This document shows positions 24,182-33,198 of a stretch of DNA of 64,000 nucleotides, piece after piece (position 1 is the stretch's first letter; each line of letters opens with the position of its first letter). Where the stretch lies: NCBI RefSeq assembly GCF_030246865.1, contig NZ_CP126738.1:2170001-2234000 (forward strand), in the 5' to 3' direction. The notes below the pieces were generated by a model. It did not search any database. It saw only the letters and a program-made list of their open reading frames with translations, and was not told the origin of the DNA. The stretch is from Microbacterium sp. zg-B96 (GTDB lineage: Bacteria > Actinomycetota > Actinomycetes > Actinomycetales > Microbacteriaceae). The position numbers were made by a program, and so were the translations under genes.

Positions 24182-26338
24182 TCACAGCATGCAGGAGACG
24201 CACTCGGCCATGTCCGTGCCCTCGAGGGCCAGCTGACGCAGACGGATGTAGTAGATGGTCTTGATGCCCTTGCGCCATGCGTAGATCTGGGCCTTGTTGA
24301 TGTCACGCGTGGTGGCGGTGTCCTTGAAGAACAGCGTCAGCGACAGGCCCTGGTCCACGTGCTGCGTGGCGGCGGCATACGTGTCGATGACCTTCTCGTA
24401 GCCGATCTCGTACGCGTCCTGGTAGTACTCCAGGTTGTCGTTCGTCATGAACGGCGCCGGGTAGTAGACGCGGCCGAGCTTGCCTTCCTTGCGGATCTCG
24501 ATCTTCGACGCGATCGGGTGGATCGAGCTCGTCGAGTTGTTGATGTACGAGATCGAGCCCGTCGGCGGCACGGCCTGCAGGTTCTGGTTGTAGATGCCGT
24601 GCTGTTGGATCAGCGCCTTCAGCTCGCGCCAGTCGTCCTGCGTCGGGATCGGGACGCCGGCGAACATCTCCTTGACCTTCTCGGTCTGCGGGACCCACTC
24701 CTGCTCGAGGTACTTGTCGAAGAACTCCCCCGACGCGTACGTGGAGTCGGCGAAGCCGTCGAAGGCCGTGCCTCGTTCGATCGCGAGCAGGTTCGACGCC
24801 CGGAGGGCGTGGAACAGCACCGTGTAGAAGTAGATGTTCGTGAAGTCCAGGCCCTCTTCGGAGCCGTAGTGGACGTGCTCCCGGGCGAGGTAGCCGTGCA
24901 GGTTCATCTGCCCGAGGCCGATCGCGTGGGAGCGGTCGTTGCCATCCTCGATCGAGCGCACGGAGCGGATGTGGCTCTGCTCGCTCACCGCGGTGAGGGC
25001 CCGGATGCTGGCCTCCACCGTCTTGGCGAGGTTGCCGCCGTCCATCGCCAGGGCGATGTTCATCGACCCGAGGTTGCAGGAGATGTCCTTGCCGATCTCC
25101 TTGTACGAGAGGTCCTCGTTGTAGGTGGTCGGGGTGTTGACCTGCAGGATCTCCGAGCACAGGTTGGACATGTTGATCCGACCCTTGATCGGGTTGGCCT
25201 TGTTCACCGTGTCCTCGAACATGATGTACGGGTAGCCCGACTCGAACTGGATCTCGGCGAGGGTCTGGAAGAACTCGCGCGCGTTGATCTTCGTCTTCTT
25301 GATGCGCTCGTCGTCGACCATCTCGCGGTACTTCTCGGTCACCGAGATGTCACCGAAGGGCACGCCGTAGACCTTCTCGACGTCGTACGGCGAGAACAGG
25401 TACATGTCCTCACCGTTCTTGGCCAGCTCGAACGTGATGTCGGGGATGACGACACCCAGCGACAGGGTCTTGATGCGGATCTTCTCGTCGGCGTTCTCAC
25501 GCTTGGTGTCGAGGAAGCGCAGGATGTCGGGGTGGTGCGCCGACAGGTACACCGCGCCGGCGCCCTGACGCGCACCCAGCTGGTTGGCGTAGCTGAAGCT
25601 GTCTTCGAGCAGCTTCATGACGGGGATGATGCCGCTGGACTGGTTCTCGATCTGCTTGATCGGCGCACCCGCTTCGCGGATGTTCGACAGCAGCAGCGCC
25701 ACGCCGCCGCCGCGCTTGGACAGCTGCAGTGCGGAGTTGATGCCGCGGGCGATCGACTCCATGTTGTCTTCGATGCGCAGCAGGAAGCAGGAGACCAGCT
25801 CGCCGCGCTGCGCCTTGCCGGTGTTGAGGAACGTCGGGGTCGCCGGCTGGAAGCGGCCGGAGATGATCTCGTCGACGTACTCGGTGGCGAGACGCTCGTC
25901 ACCGTCGGCCAGGCCCAGCGCCGTCATCACGACGCGGTCCTCGAACCGCTCCAGGTAGCGCTTGCCGTCGAAGGTCTTCAGTGTGTAGCTGGTGTAGTAC
26001 TTGAACGCGCCCAGGAAGGTCTCGAAGCGGAACTTCTTGCCGTAGGCGAAGTCGTTGAGCTGCTTGATGAACTCCATCGAGTACTTCGCCAGCACTGCCG
26101 GCTCGTAGTACTCCTTCTCGACGAGGTAGTCGAGCTTCTCCTCGAGGGAGTGGAAGAACACGGTGTTCTGGTTGACGTGCTGCAGGAAGAACTCCCGCGC
26201 CGCACGCTTGTCGGCGTCGAACTGGATCTTGCCGTCCGGGCCGTAGAGGTTGAGCATCGCGTTGAGGGAGTGATAATCCATGCCCTCGAATCGCGTGTCC
26301 ATCTTGAAACCCTTGTCGGTCAGTGCTGCTTCCACCAT
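24182..26338 (-). CDS. nrdE: Class Ib ribonucleotide reductase alpha subunit
   Basis: 718-residue catalytic subunit that reduces NDPs to dNDPs. The active-site triad is in [11 protein letters not shown] (Asn, Cys, Glu) with a redox partner cysteine in DISCNLGSM. The C-terminal CVSCML pair exchanges electrons with NrdH. A full ATP-cone for activity control is absent, as usual for NrdE. Start at ATG 26336-26338, overlapping nrdI by 19 nt with GGAG upstream; longer open frame upstream is the nrdI antiframe. Confidence 0.97.
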   Translation of the reverse strand: MVEAALTDKGFKMDTRFEGMDYHSLNAMLNLYGPDGKIQFDADKRAAREFFLQHVNQNTVFFHSLEEKLDYLVEKEYYEPAVLAKYSMEFIKQLNDFAYGKKFRFETFLGAFKYYTSYTLKTFDGKRYLERFEDRVVMTALGLADGDERLATEYVDEIISGRFQPATPTFLNTGKAQRGELVSCFLLRIEDNMESIARGINSALQLSKRGGGVALLLSNIREAGAPIKQIENQSSGIIPVMKLLEDSFSYANQLGARQGAGAVYLSAHHPDILRFLDTKRENADEKIRIKTLSLGVVIPDITFELAKNGEDMYLFSPYDVEKVYGVPFGDISVTEKYREMVDDERIKKTKINAREFFQTLAEIQFESGYPYIMFEDTVNKANPIKGRINMSNLCSEILQVNTPTTYNEDLSYKEIGKDISCNLGSMNIALAMDGGNLAKTVEASIRALTAVSEQSHIRSVRSIEDGNDRSHAIGLGQMNLHGYLAREHVHYGSEEGLDFTNIYFYTVLFHALRASNLLAIERGTAFDGFADSTYASGEFFDKYLEQEWVPQTEKVKEMFAGVPIPTQDDWRELKALIQQHGIYNQNLQAVPPTGSISYINNSTSSIHPIASKIEIRKEGKLGRVYYPAPFMTNDNLEYYQDAYEIGYEKVIDTYAAATQHVDQGLSLTLFFKDTATTRDINKAQIYAWRKGIKTIYYIRLRQLALEGTDMAECVSCML

Positions 26339-26754
26339 CGCTCCAGTCCTTCGCCTATGCGATCGACGTCTTCCGGCGTGCCGAACAGTTCCAGCCGATA
26401 CAAGTGCGGCACGTTGCACTTGCGGCTGATGATGTCTCCGGCGACGCAGAACGCCTCGCCGAAATTGGTATTGCCCGCGGAGATGACTCCGCGGATCAGG
26501 CGCCGGTTGTTCTCGTCGTTGAGAAACCGGATCACCTGCTTGGGTACGGCACCCTTCTCCTCGCCCCTGCCCTGACCGCCGCCGTACGTGGGCGTGACCA
26601 GGACGAAGGGCTCGTCGACCGCAGGGGCGGCGTCGGACGCGTGCAGGGGAATGCGCACGGCCGGCAGCCCGAGCTTCTCGATGAATCTCGCCGTGTTACC
26701 GGACAGGCTGGAGAAGTAGACCAGCAGCGGCGCGTGCGTCGCGGTTGCCTGCAT
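26320..26754 (-). CDS. nrdI: Ribonucleotide reductase stimulatory flavodoxin-like protein NrdI
   Basis: 144-residue flavoprotein supplying oxidant to assemble the dimanganese-tyrosyl cofactor in NrdF. FMN-binding loops are [38 protein letters not shown] and [20 protein letters not shown] 26754 has GGAGGGGG 7 nt before it. Located between nrdH and nrdE and overlapping the latter, so stoichiometry is translationally linked. Confidence 0.96.
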   Translation of the reverse strand: MQATATHAPLLVYFSSLSGNTARFIEKLGLPAVRIPLHASDAAPAVDEPFVLVTPTYGGGQGRGEEKGAVPKQVIRFLNDENNRRLIRGVISAGNTNFGEAFCVAGDIISRKCNVPHLYRLELFGTPEDVDRIGEGLERWWKQH

Positions 26755-26806
26755 GTCCACCCCCTCCGGTGACCGAGTCCGCGCCGAGGCGCGGGACATC
26801 GAGGCC

Positions 26807-27040
26807 TCAGGCCAGGCGCGTGGCGAGCTCGGCGATCTTGTCGGGACGGAAGCCCGACCAGTGGTCCTCGTCGGTGACGACGACCGGCGCCTGCAGGTAG
26901 CCCAGCGACTTGACGTGCTCGAGCGCCGCGGCGTCTTCGGAGACGTCCAGGACCTCGTATTCGATGCCCTTCGAGTCCAGTGCCCGGTAGGTCGCGTTGC
27001 ACTGCACGCAGGAAGGCTTGGTGTAGACCGTGATCGCCAT
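26807..27040 (-). CDS. nrdH: NrdH-redoxin
   Basis: 77-residue glutaredoxin-like electron donor for NrdEF, recharged by thioredoxin reductase. N-terminal [19 protein letters not shown] holds the CVQC redox pair; [21 protein letters not shown] carries the cis-proline and the NrdH-typical WSGFRPD motif. First gene of the operon; its upstream region carries a NrdR-like box and DnaA-box-like sites. Confidence 0.96.
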   Translation of the reverse strand: MAITVYTKPSCVQCNATYRALDSKGIEYEVLDVSEDAAALEHVKSLGYLQAPVVVTDEDHWSGFRPDKIAELATRLA

Positions 27041-27099
27041 GTCGACGTGTTCCCCTCAAAAATCTTCGTTGTCCCCGGCATCTGCTCGCCGGGAGTCCA

Positions 27100-27115
27100 A
27101 TACTACATATGGGTG
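27100..27115 (-). promoter_or_regulatory. Candidate NrdR box of the nrd operon
   Basis: On minus, CACCCATATGTAGTAT keeps the core C-ATAT-T-GT of the NrdR consensus (10 of 16 positions). A second, weaker palindromic site with TACA-cgga-TGTA symmetry lies at about 27148-27163. Paired boxes are typical of NrdR-repressed promoters. Confidence 0.45.
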
Positions 27116-27193
27116 CCGACGTTCAGAAGCACCACAAGGGATAGTAGTTACATCCGTGTAGTTTTCCACCGCTCTCCCCATGTACAACACAGG

Positions 27194-27300
27194 TTGTCCA
27201 CCATTTCATCCACAGGACGCGAGATCGTCCGATGCCTGAAAAGGCGCTGAATCACGCGGCTCGCGCAGCCCGCGGCCAGATCCATCCACAGGCAGCACGC
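27194..27300. promoter_or_regulatory. Cluster of DnaA-box-like nonamers
   Basis: TTGTCCACC at 27194-27202, TCATCCACA at 27206-27214 and CCATCCACA at 27292-27300, plus TTTTCCACC at 27162-27170. Each matches TTRTCCACA at 7-8 of 9 positions. Proximity to nrdH recalls DnaA control of nrdAB in E. coli. Confidence 0.35.
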
Positions 27301-27368
27301 TAGAGGCACCCTCCGACATCCACATTCGGTGCGCATCGACCCCTCCGGCGTGTCGCGAGGCGTCGCGG

Positions 27369-27374
27369 TAGCGT
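27369..27374 (+). promoter_or_regulatory. Possible leaderless -10 box TAGCGT
   Basis: TAGCGT ends 8 nt before the GTG at 27383, supporting that internal start for the MFS gene. Confidence 0.45.
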
Positions 27375-27382
27375 TGACCCAC

Positions 27383-28588
27383 GTGGCGGGATACCGGGAT
27401 CTTCTGCGCACCCCAGGCGTGGGGCGCATCATGGCGGCGCAGCTGACGGCGCGCTTCCCCAACGGCATGACCAGCCTGGCGATCCTGCTGCATATCGAGC
27501 ACGTCACCGGTTCCTACGGCGCTGCCGGCCTGGTGCTGGCCGCCACCTCGGTCGGCCAGGCCGTCGCCGGCCCGGTGACCAGCCGCTGGATGGGCGCCTG
27601 GGGCATGCGCAAGGTGCTGATCCTCACCACCATCATCTGCGCAGCGGCGATCTCCACGCTCGCTCTGGTCCCCATGCAGGTGCCCGGCTACATGGCCGTG
27701 GCCCTGCTCGCCGGCCTGTCCACACCCCCCGTGCAGCCGGCGGTGCGCACCATCTATCCCAAGATGGTCAACTCCCGCCAGCTCACACCGCTGTTCTCCC
27801 TCGACGCGTCGCTGCAGGAGATCATCTGGATCATCGCGCCGGTGCTCATCACCTTCATCGCCACGCAGGCGGGAACGGTGCCCGCGCTGGTGTGCATCGT
27901 CGTCATCCTGCTCGCCGGCTGCTCCTGGTTCATCGCCTCCCCCGAGCTCGGCCGGGTGCGCATCCCCCGCAGTCGCCGCCGGATCGGCAAGGTGCTGACC
28001 AAGCCGGCTGTGCTGCTGGCCACCGCCACCGGATTCCTCCTCATCGGCGCCACGGCAGCCGTGGAGGCCGGGGTCGTTGCCACCTTCGACCACGGCGGCC
28101 TCGAAGCCGGGCTCGTCCTGGCGGTGTTCTCGGTGGGCAGCCTCGCCGGCGGGCTCGGGTTCGGGCACATCCCCATCGGGCGCTGGGCGATGGCGCGCCG
28201 CTTCGCGATCGTCGCCGCAGGACTGGCGCTGACCATGGTGTCCCTGGACATCTGGTGGCTCGGCGGGTCGCTCCTCATCGCCGGCGTCGGCATCGCCCCG
28301 GCTTTGGCGGTCATGTTCGCGATGACCTCGGCGAGTGTGAAGTTCAGCGACACGGCCGAATCGTTCGGCTGGGTCGGCACCGGCCAGCTCATCGGCTCAG
28401 CCGCCGGCTCCGCCGTCGCCGGATTCCTCATCGACGGCATCGGCCCGCAGGGCGCGTTCATCGCCGGCGCCGCGTTCGCCGTCGCCGGCGTGCTGGTGTC
28501 GGTGCTGTTCGTGCGGGGCTTCCCAGACCTCCGCGGCAAGGACGCCAGCCCCATCCCCGACACCGAACCGGTGTCGATCGTCGCCTGA
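27383..28588 (+). CDS. Major facilitator superfamily transporter
   Basis: 401-residue membrane carrier with about 12 helices. The start chosen is GTG 27383 (MAGYRDLLRTPGVGRIMAAQ), supported by a TAGCGT box; an in-frame GTG at 27329 would add 18 unlikely residues. The first-half inner loop is SRWMGAWGMRKVLIL and the mid-protein cytoplasmic loop is basic (RIPRSRRRIGKVL). Substrate cannot be predicted; the family includes many drug and metabolite exporters. Convergent with the next gene. Confidence 0.88.
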   Translation: MAGYRDLLRTPGVGRIMAAQLTARFPNGMTSLAILLHIEHVTGSYGAAGLVLAATSVGQAVAGPVTSRWMGAWGMRKVLILTTIICAAAISTLALVPMQVPGYMAVALLAGLSTPPVQPAVRTIYPKMVNSRQLTPLFSLDASLQEIIWIIAPVLITFIATQAGTVPALVCIVVILLAGCSWFIASPELGRVRIPRSRRRIGKVLTKPAVLLATATGFLLIGATAAVEAGVVATFDHGGLEAGLVLAVFSVGSLAGGLGFGHIPIGRWAMARRFAIVAAGLALTMVSLDIWWLGGSLLIAGVGIAPALAVMFAMTSASVKFSDTAESFGWVGTGQLIGSAAGSAVAGFLIDGIGPQGAFIAGAAFAVAGVLVSVLFVRGFPDLRGKDASPIPDTEPVSIVA

Positions 28589-28594
28589 CCGGCG

Positions 28595-28999
28595 TCAGGC
28601 GATGCGGCCGAGCAGGAACAGCACGGCCCGCGCGTAGGCGTCGGCGGGGGCCGGATGCCGGAACGTGTGGCGCGCCCCGGCGACCTCTATCTCCACCTGG
28701 AACGTGTCCGGCAGGCGGGTGAGCGCGCGGAAGGTCCCCCGCAGCATCTCCCGCAGCTGCGCCTCGGACGGCAACCACAGCGCATCCTCGAGCGCGACCG
28801 AATCCAGCGCCCACTCGGTCGTGCCGTTGAAGGCCAGCAGCGTCCCGGTGGGAAACATCCGCGGCTCGATCGTCATGTCGCTCACGGTGAAAACATCCGC
28901 GTCGAACTCCGGCTCGTCCAGCTGAAAGCGGTCACCGGACCGCGGACGCCAGACCAGCCCCGCCGCGCGCAACTCCCGTGCCAGGTCCGTCGAGATCAC
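28595..28999 (-). CDS. Conserved actinobacterial hypothetical protein, 134 residues
   Basis: Soluble protein with STDLARELRAAGLVWRPRSG, FNGTTEWALDSVALEDALWL and LPSEAQLREMLRGTFRALTR. Homologues in Micrococcales that I recall are annotated inconsistently, sometimes as CpaE-like pilus proteins, but no ATPase motif is present to support that. GTG start at 28997-28999 with only a weak ribosome site. Function unknown. Confidence 0.72.
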   Translation of the reverse strand: MISTDLARELRAAGLVWRPRSGDRFQLDEPEFDADVFTVSDMTIEPRMFPTGTLLAFNGTTEWALDSVALEDALWLPSEAQLREMLRGTFRALTRLPDTFQVEIEVAGARHTFRHPAPADAYARAVLFLLGRIA

Positions 29000-29050
29000 G
29001 ACCCCATCATGCCCCGAGTCCGCACCGCGCCAGGCCGTCGCACGCAGTTC

Positions 29051-29056
29051 TAGGCT
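29051..29056 (+). promoter_or_regulatory. Leaderless -10 box TAGGCT
   Basis: TAGGCT ends 6 nt before the ATG at 29063 of the alpha/beta hydrolase. Confidence 0.6.
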
Positions 29057-29062
29057 GGAAGC

Positions 29063-29818
29063 ATGCCTGCCCCCGTCACCCTCCCCCGGTACGCGTGGGG
29101 CGATCCCGCCGCCTCCCGCCGCGCCCTGCTGATCCACGGCCTGGGCTCCAACGGGCCGCTGATGTGGCTGTACGGCACGGCGCTGGCCGATGCCGGCTGG
29201 CACGCGACCGCCGTCGACCTGCGCGGCCACGGCACCGCGCCGCGCGCGCTGGACTACTCCATCCCCGCCTACGCGGCGGACGTGACGGCGACGACGCCGG
29301 ACCACGGCGGGCCGTGGGATCTCGTCATCGGCCACTCCCTCGGGGGTGCCGCGGCCACCGTCGCCGCCGCCGCCGCCCCCGACTGGACCAGGCGGCTGGT
29401 CCTCGTCGATCCCGGCATCCAACTTGCCGGCCGCGACCGCTCCATCGTGCGCAACAGCCAGGCGCGGGCGTTCGCCGATCCCACCGCGGCGGCAGTGCGT
29501 GCCGAACACCCCGACTGGCATCCGAACGACATCGAACTCAAGGCCCTCGCCGCCCGGCAGGCCAGCATCTGGGCGGTCGAGCAGACCAGCGAGCAGAACG
29601 CCGTCTGGGACGTCCGGGACTCGGCGGCCCGGCTGCGGGTGCCCACCCACATCATCGCCAGCGACCCGAAGGTGTACTCGATCTTCAGCGGCGGCCTCGC
29701 CGACGAAGTGCTCACCAACCCGCAGATCACGATGTCGGTCGTGACCGGCGCGGGTCATTCGCCGCACCGCGACCAGCCCGCCGACACGGTGCGACACCTG
29801 ATGGAGGCTCTCGCATGA
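29063..29818 (+). CDS. Alpha/beta hydrolase
   Basis: 251 residues. Oxyanion-hole strand LLIHGLGSNGPLMW, nucleophile elbow VIGHSLGGAAA with the catalytic serine, an acidic residue near THIIASDPKVYS, and the catalytic histidine in VTGAGHSPHRD. Probably an esterase or lactonase of small substrates. Its stop overlaps the acyl-CoA dehydrogenase start (ATGA at 29815-29818), so the two form a coupled pair that may act in one degradative route. Confidence 0.88.
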   Translation: MPAPVTLPRYAWGDPAASRRALLIHGLGSNGPLMWLYGTALADAGWHATAVDLRGHGTAPRALDYSIPAYAADVTATTPDHGGPWDLVIGHSLGGAAATVAAAAAPDWTRRLVLVDPGIQLAGRDRSIVRNSQARAFADPTAAAVRAEHPDWHPNDIELKALAARQASIWAVEQTSEQNAVWDVRDSAARLRVPTHIIASDPKVYSIFSGGLADEVLTNPQITMSVVTGAGHSPHRDQPADTVRHLMEALA

Positions 29819-30987
29819 CCTCGTTCGACCCGACCACGGTGCTGCCCGACGACCTGATCGAGCGCATCCGCGCCCGCGCCGCGACGCACGACCGCGACAA
29901 CACCTTCCCGGAAGACGACCTCGCCGACCTCACCGCCGCCGGCTACCTCGGCGTCCTGGCTCCCACCGAACTCGGCGGGGCGGGCCTGGGCCTGCGCGAA
30001 GTTTCGCTGCTGCAGCAGCGTCTGGCCGGCGCCGCACCGGCCACCGCACTGGCCGTCAACATGCACCTGGTGTGGACGGGAGTGGCCAAGGTGCTGCGCG
30101 ACCGCGGCATCCACGACCTCGATCACGTGCTCGAAGGCGCCGTCGCCGGCGAGGTGTACGCCTTCGGCATCAGCGAAGCCGGCAATGACCTGGTGCTGTT
30201 CGGCAGCGACACGGATGCCGCGCCGCGCCCCGACGGCGGATACGCCTTCACCGGGACGAAGATCTTCACCTCGCTCGCCCCGGTGTGGACCCAGCTGGGG
30301 CTGCATGGCCTGGACACCACCTCCCCCGACGCGCCGAAGCTCGTCTACGCGTTCGTGCCGCGCACCGAGGAGCAGGGCGGGCGCGTGGTCACCCGCGACG
30401 ACTGGGACACCGTCGGCATGCGGGGCACACAGTCGCGCACGACCGAACTGCACGGCGCCGTCGCGCCCGCCGATCGCATCGCCCGCCGCATCCCGCCGGG
30501 GCCCAACCCCGACCCGATCGTCTTCGGGATCTTCAGCGTGTTCGAGCTGCTGCTGGCCTCCGTCTACACCGGCATCGCCCGTCGTGCGCTGGATGTCGCG
30601 GTGGAGACCGCGGGCCGGCGCACCTCGAAGAAGACCGGGAAGACCTACAGCCTGGACCCCGACATCCGCTGGCGCGTGGCCGACATGGCACTGGCCTACG
30701 ACGCGCTGCCGCCGCAGCTGGACGCGCTGTGCCGCGACGTCGACGAACTCACCGACCACGGTGCGCGCTGGTTCTCGCTGCTGGCAGGCGTCAAGCACCG
30801 CGCCGTGACGGCGGCCAAGACCATCGTCGATGACGCCGTGCTGGTCGCCGGCGGGTCGTCGTACTTCGCGACGGCGGAACTGGGCCGGCTGTACCGCGAC
30901 GTGCTGGCGGGACTGTTCCACCCCTCCGACCCGGAGTCGGCCCATTCCACCGTCGCGACCGCGTGGCTGGGGCCTGTCGAGGGCTGA
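29815..30987 (+). CDS. Acyl-CoA dehydrogenase family protein
   Basis: 390-residue FAD enzyme. The helical N-terminal domain starts LPDDLIERIRARAATHDRD, followed by the flavin-binding beta domain (FGISEAGNDLVLFGSD; GYAFTGTKIFTSLAPVW; WDTVGMRGTQSRTTEL) and a C-terminal helical domain. The usual catalytic glutamate position is not obvious, so it could be a DszC/HsaA-like flavin monooxygenase relative or a divergent dehydrogenase. Coupled by ATGA overlap to the preceding hydrolase. Confidence 0.85.
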   Translation: MTSFDPTTVLPDDLIERIRARAATHDRDNTFPEDDLADLTAAGYLGVLAPTELGGAGLGLREVSLLQQRLAGAAPATALAVNMHLVWTGVAKVLRDRGIHDLDHVLEGAVAGEVYAFGISEAGNDLVLFGSDTDAAPRPDGGYAFTGTKIFTSLAPVWTQLGLHGLDTTSPDAPKLVYAFVPRTEEQGGRVVTRDDWDTVGMRGTQSRTTELHGAVAPADRIARRIPPGPNPDPIVFGIFSVFELLLASVYTGIARRALDVAVETAGRRTSKKTGKTYSLDPDIRWRVADMALAYDALPPQLDALCRDVDELTDHGARWFSLLAGVKHRAVTAAKTIVDDAVLVAGGSSYFATAELGRLYRDVLAGLFHPSDPESAHSTVATAWLGPVEG

Positions 30988-31008
30988 ACCGCGTGCGAGG
31001 ATGACGAC

Positions 31009-32280
31009 ATGTCCCCCACCCCCACCGCGTTGCTGAGCCCGGCCGACCAGGAGCGGCGCCGCGCGCTGCGCGTGATGAAGAACGTGGCGCTGGGGGCGCT
31101 GGTGTTCATGGCCGTCGTGTTCGCGGTGTCGTTCCCGCTGCAGCAGGAAGTGCCGTGGCTGGCGTACGTTCGCGCCGCCGCGGAAGGCGGCATGGTCGGC
31201 GCGCTGGCCGACTGGTTCGCGGTGACGGCACTGTTCCGGCATCCGCTGGGCATCCCCATCCCGCACACCGCCATCATCCCCAGCCGCAAGGACGAGATCG
31301 GGCGCACGCTGGGCGAGTTCGTCGAGACGAACTTCCTCTCCGCCGAGGTCGTGCGCACCAAGCTCGAGTCGATGGGCGTGTCCCGGCGCCTGGGCGAATG
31401 GCTCGCCCGCCCCGAGCACGCCGATCGCGTCGCCGACGAGGGCTCGGCGATGGTCGCGGGTGTCCTGCGCGCGCTCAGCGACAGCGACGTGCAGGATCTG
31501 ATCACCGACATCGCCCGCGAGCACGTGATCGCCCCGGAGTGGGGTCCGCCGCTGGGCGGCTGGCTCGAGCGACTGGTGGATGCCGGTGCGCATCACGGTG
31601 CCGTCGACCTCGCCGCCGACACCATCGCGGCCTGGCTCGAGGTCAACCGCGCCTCGTTCGACGGTCTCGTGTCCCGCCGCCTGCCGTCGTGGGTGCCGTC
31701 GATGGCACACCGTCTCATCGACGACACGCTCTACAAGGAGGCCGTCACCTTCGTCCGCGCCGTGCAGGACGACCCAGGCCACCCCGCCCGTCGCGCTGTC
31801 GACCAGTACTTGGAACGCCTCGCCGACAACCTGCAGCACGACCCGGCGACCATCGGCCGCTTCGAAGACGCCAAGGGCGGCGTGTTCGACTCGCCGCGGG
31901 TACGGGAGCTGGCCGCCGAAGCGTGGAACACCACCAAGGCGGGCCTGCTCACGTCGCTGGCCGATCCCACCAGCGCCCTGCGGCAGCGGGCCACGCAGGC
32001 CCTCGTGGATGCCGGCGCGCGCCTGTCCACCGACCCGGCGCTGCAGCACCGCGTCGACACCTGGGTGACCGACGGCGCGGTGTTCCTCGTCGACCGCTAC
32101 CGCCACGACATCGCCTCGATCATCACCGAGACCGTGGAGAAGTGGGACCCGGCCGAGACGACGGAGAAGATCGAGCTCATGGTCGGCCGCGACCTGCAGT
32201 ACATCCGCCTCAACGGAACCATCGTCGGGGCACTGGCCGGACTGCTCATCTTCACCATCGCGCACGCCCTCGTCGGCTAG
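31009..32280 (+). CDS. DUF445 family membrane protein
   Basis: 423 residues. An N-terminal transmembrane segment (NVALGALVFMAVVFAVSFPL) precedes the DUF445 signature GGMVGALADWFAVTALFRHP and IPIPHTAIIPSRKDEIGRTL. A long helical soluble region follows, then a C-terminal membrane anchor IVGALAGLLIFTIAHALVG. Family function is unknown, probably structural at the membrane. A GAGGAT box lies 6 nt before the ATG. Confidence 0.9.
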   Translation: MSPTPTALLSPADQERRRALRVMKNVALGALVFMAVVFAVSFPLQQEVPWLAYVRAAAEGGMVGALADWFAVTALFRHPLGIPIPHTAIIPSRKDEIGRTLGEFVETNFLSAEVVRTKLESMGVSRRLGEWLARPEHADRVADEGSAMVAGVLRALSDSDVQDLITDIAREHVIAPEWGPPLGGWLERLVDAGAHHGAVDLAADTIAAWLEVNRASFDGLVSRRLPSWVPSMAHRLIDDTLYKEAVTFVRAVQDDPGHPARRAVDQYLERLADNLQHDPATIGRFEDAKGGVFDSPRVRELAAEAWNTTKAGLLTSLADPTSALRQRATQALVDAGARLSTDPALQHRVDTWVTDGAVFLVDRYRHDIASIITETVEKWDPAETTEKIELMVGRDLQYIRLNGTIVGALAGLLIFTIAHALVG

Positions 32281-32281
32281 G

Positions 32282-32287
32282 TAGCCT
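32282..32287 (+). promoter_or_regulatory. Leaderless -10 box TAGCCT
   Basis: TAGCCT ends 6 nt before the ATG at 32294; its TAG is the stop region of the upstream DUF445 gene neighbourhood. Confidence 0.6.
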
Positions 32288-32293
32288 GGGCGC

Positions 32294-32644
32294 ATGGGAG
32301 AGACGGGCGAACTGCTGTTCAGCTACGGATCGCTCGGCGGCGGCGAGATTCAGCTCGACACATTCGGTCGCGTCGTGCACACCGAGCAGGACGTCCTGCC
32401 CGGCTACGTCGCCGAGCCCCGCGCGCGAGCGGACCCCCTGCTCGCCGAGCGCATCGGCCCCATCGCGCAGCGAGTGCTGCGGGAGACCCGCGACCCACGC
32501 GACAAGGTCATCGGCAGGCTGCTGGTGCTCACCGCAGCCGAACTGGACGCCGCGGACGAGCTGGTCACGCCGCTGCTGCGACGGATGCCCGTGACGCTGG
32601 CGAGCGGCCGCGTCGCCTGGGTGTACGTGGCGGCGGGATCATGA
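32294..32644 (+). CDS. Gamma-glutamylcyclotransferase-like (AIG2 fold) protein
   Basis: 116 residues. LLFSYGSLGGGEIQLDTFGR matches the YGSL loop of the GGCT/AIG2 fold, and WVYVAAGS is the closing strand. The family cleaves gamma-glutamyl amides or acts on related substrates, but the catalytic glutamate is not certain here and the protein is short, so substrate and activity are open. Coupled by ATGA overlap to the SixA-like phosphatase gene. Confidence 0.78.
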   Translation: MGETGELLFSYGSLGGGEIQLDTFGRVVHTEQDVLPGYVAEPRARADPLLAERIGPIAQRVLRETRDPRDKVIGRLLVLTAAELDAADELVTPLLRRMPVTLASGRVAWVYVAAGS

Positions 32645-33108
32645 TCCGTCTCGGGTTGGTACGGCACGCCAAGAGCGACTGGGGTCACCCGCAGCTGGAC
32701 GACCACGACCGGCCCCTGAACGCCCGCGGCCTGCGGGATGCGCCGGTCATGGCCGCGCGCCTGGCCGACAGCGGATTCTCCCCCGATGTGATCGTGGCCT
32801 CGACGGCGCTGCGGGCGCGGACGACGGCGCAGTTCTTCGGAGAGCAGTTCGCGGTGCAGCCCCGCCTGCTCCCGGAGCTGTACGGCGCCTCGGCCGACGA
32901 GTTGCTGGAGGTTGCGGCGCGGCAGGGCGCGGCATCCGTCCTCGTCGTCGCGCACGATCCGGGGATGAGCGCGCTGGCGGGGCGGCTGAGCGACGAGATC
33001 GGGCACATGCCCACCTGCGCGGTGGCGACCTTTACGTGGGACCAGGACGACTGGGACGTCGCCACGGCGCTCGCGCCCGACGACTGGACATTCGACACTC
33101 CCCGCTGA
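32641..33108 (+). CDS. SixA-like histidine phosphatase
   Basis: 155 residues of the histidine phosphatase superfamily. The phosphate loop LGLVRHAKSDWGHP contains the phospho-accepting histidine; a second arginine is in STALRARTTAQFFGE and the second histidine in LVVAHDPGMSAL. SixA dephosphorylates histidine in phosphotransfer proteins; small actinobacterial members have unknown targets. ATG overlaps the preceding stop. Confidence 0.9.
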   Translation: MIRLGLVRHAKSDWGHPQLDDHDRPLNARGLRDAPVMAARLADSGFSPDVIVASTALRARTTAQFFGEQFAVQPRLLPELYGASADELLEVAARQGAASVLVVAHDPGMSALAGRLSDEIGHMPTCAVATFTWDQDDWDVATALAPDDWTFDTPR

Positions 33109-33198
33109 ACGGTGCCGATCGGGTGCTGCGCAAGTGGGTCGACAGCGCCCTGCAGCGGACGTAGGCTCCCCCGCGTTACCGAGGAAAGGACCGCACTC

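Larger units (their letters stand above)
27041..27382. other. Divergent regulatory region between nrdH and the MFS gene
   Basis: 342 nt without a supported gene. It is AT-richer than surroundings around 27090-27180. It contains a NrdR-like palindrome and four DnaA-box-like nonamers (TTTTCCACC, TTGTCCACC, TCATCCACA, CCATCCACA) between 27162 and 27300. Confidence 0.6.

Noticed and set aside
27162..27300. DnaA-box-like cluster as a chromosomal origin
   Set aside because: No dnaA, dnaN or AT-rich unwinding element; flanked by nrdH and an MFS gene.
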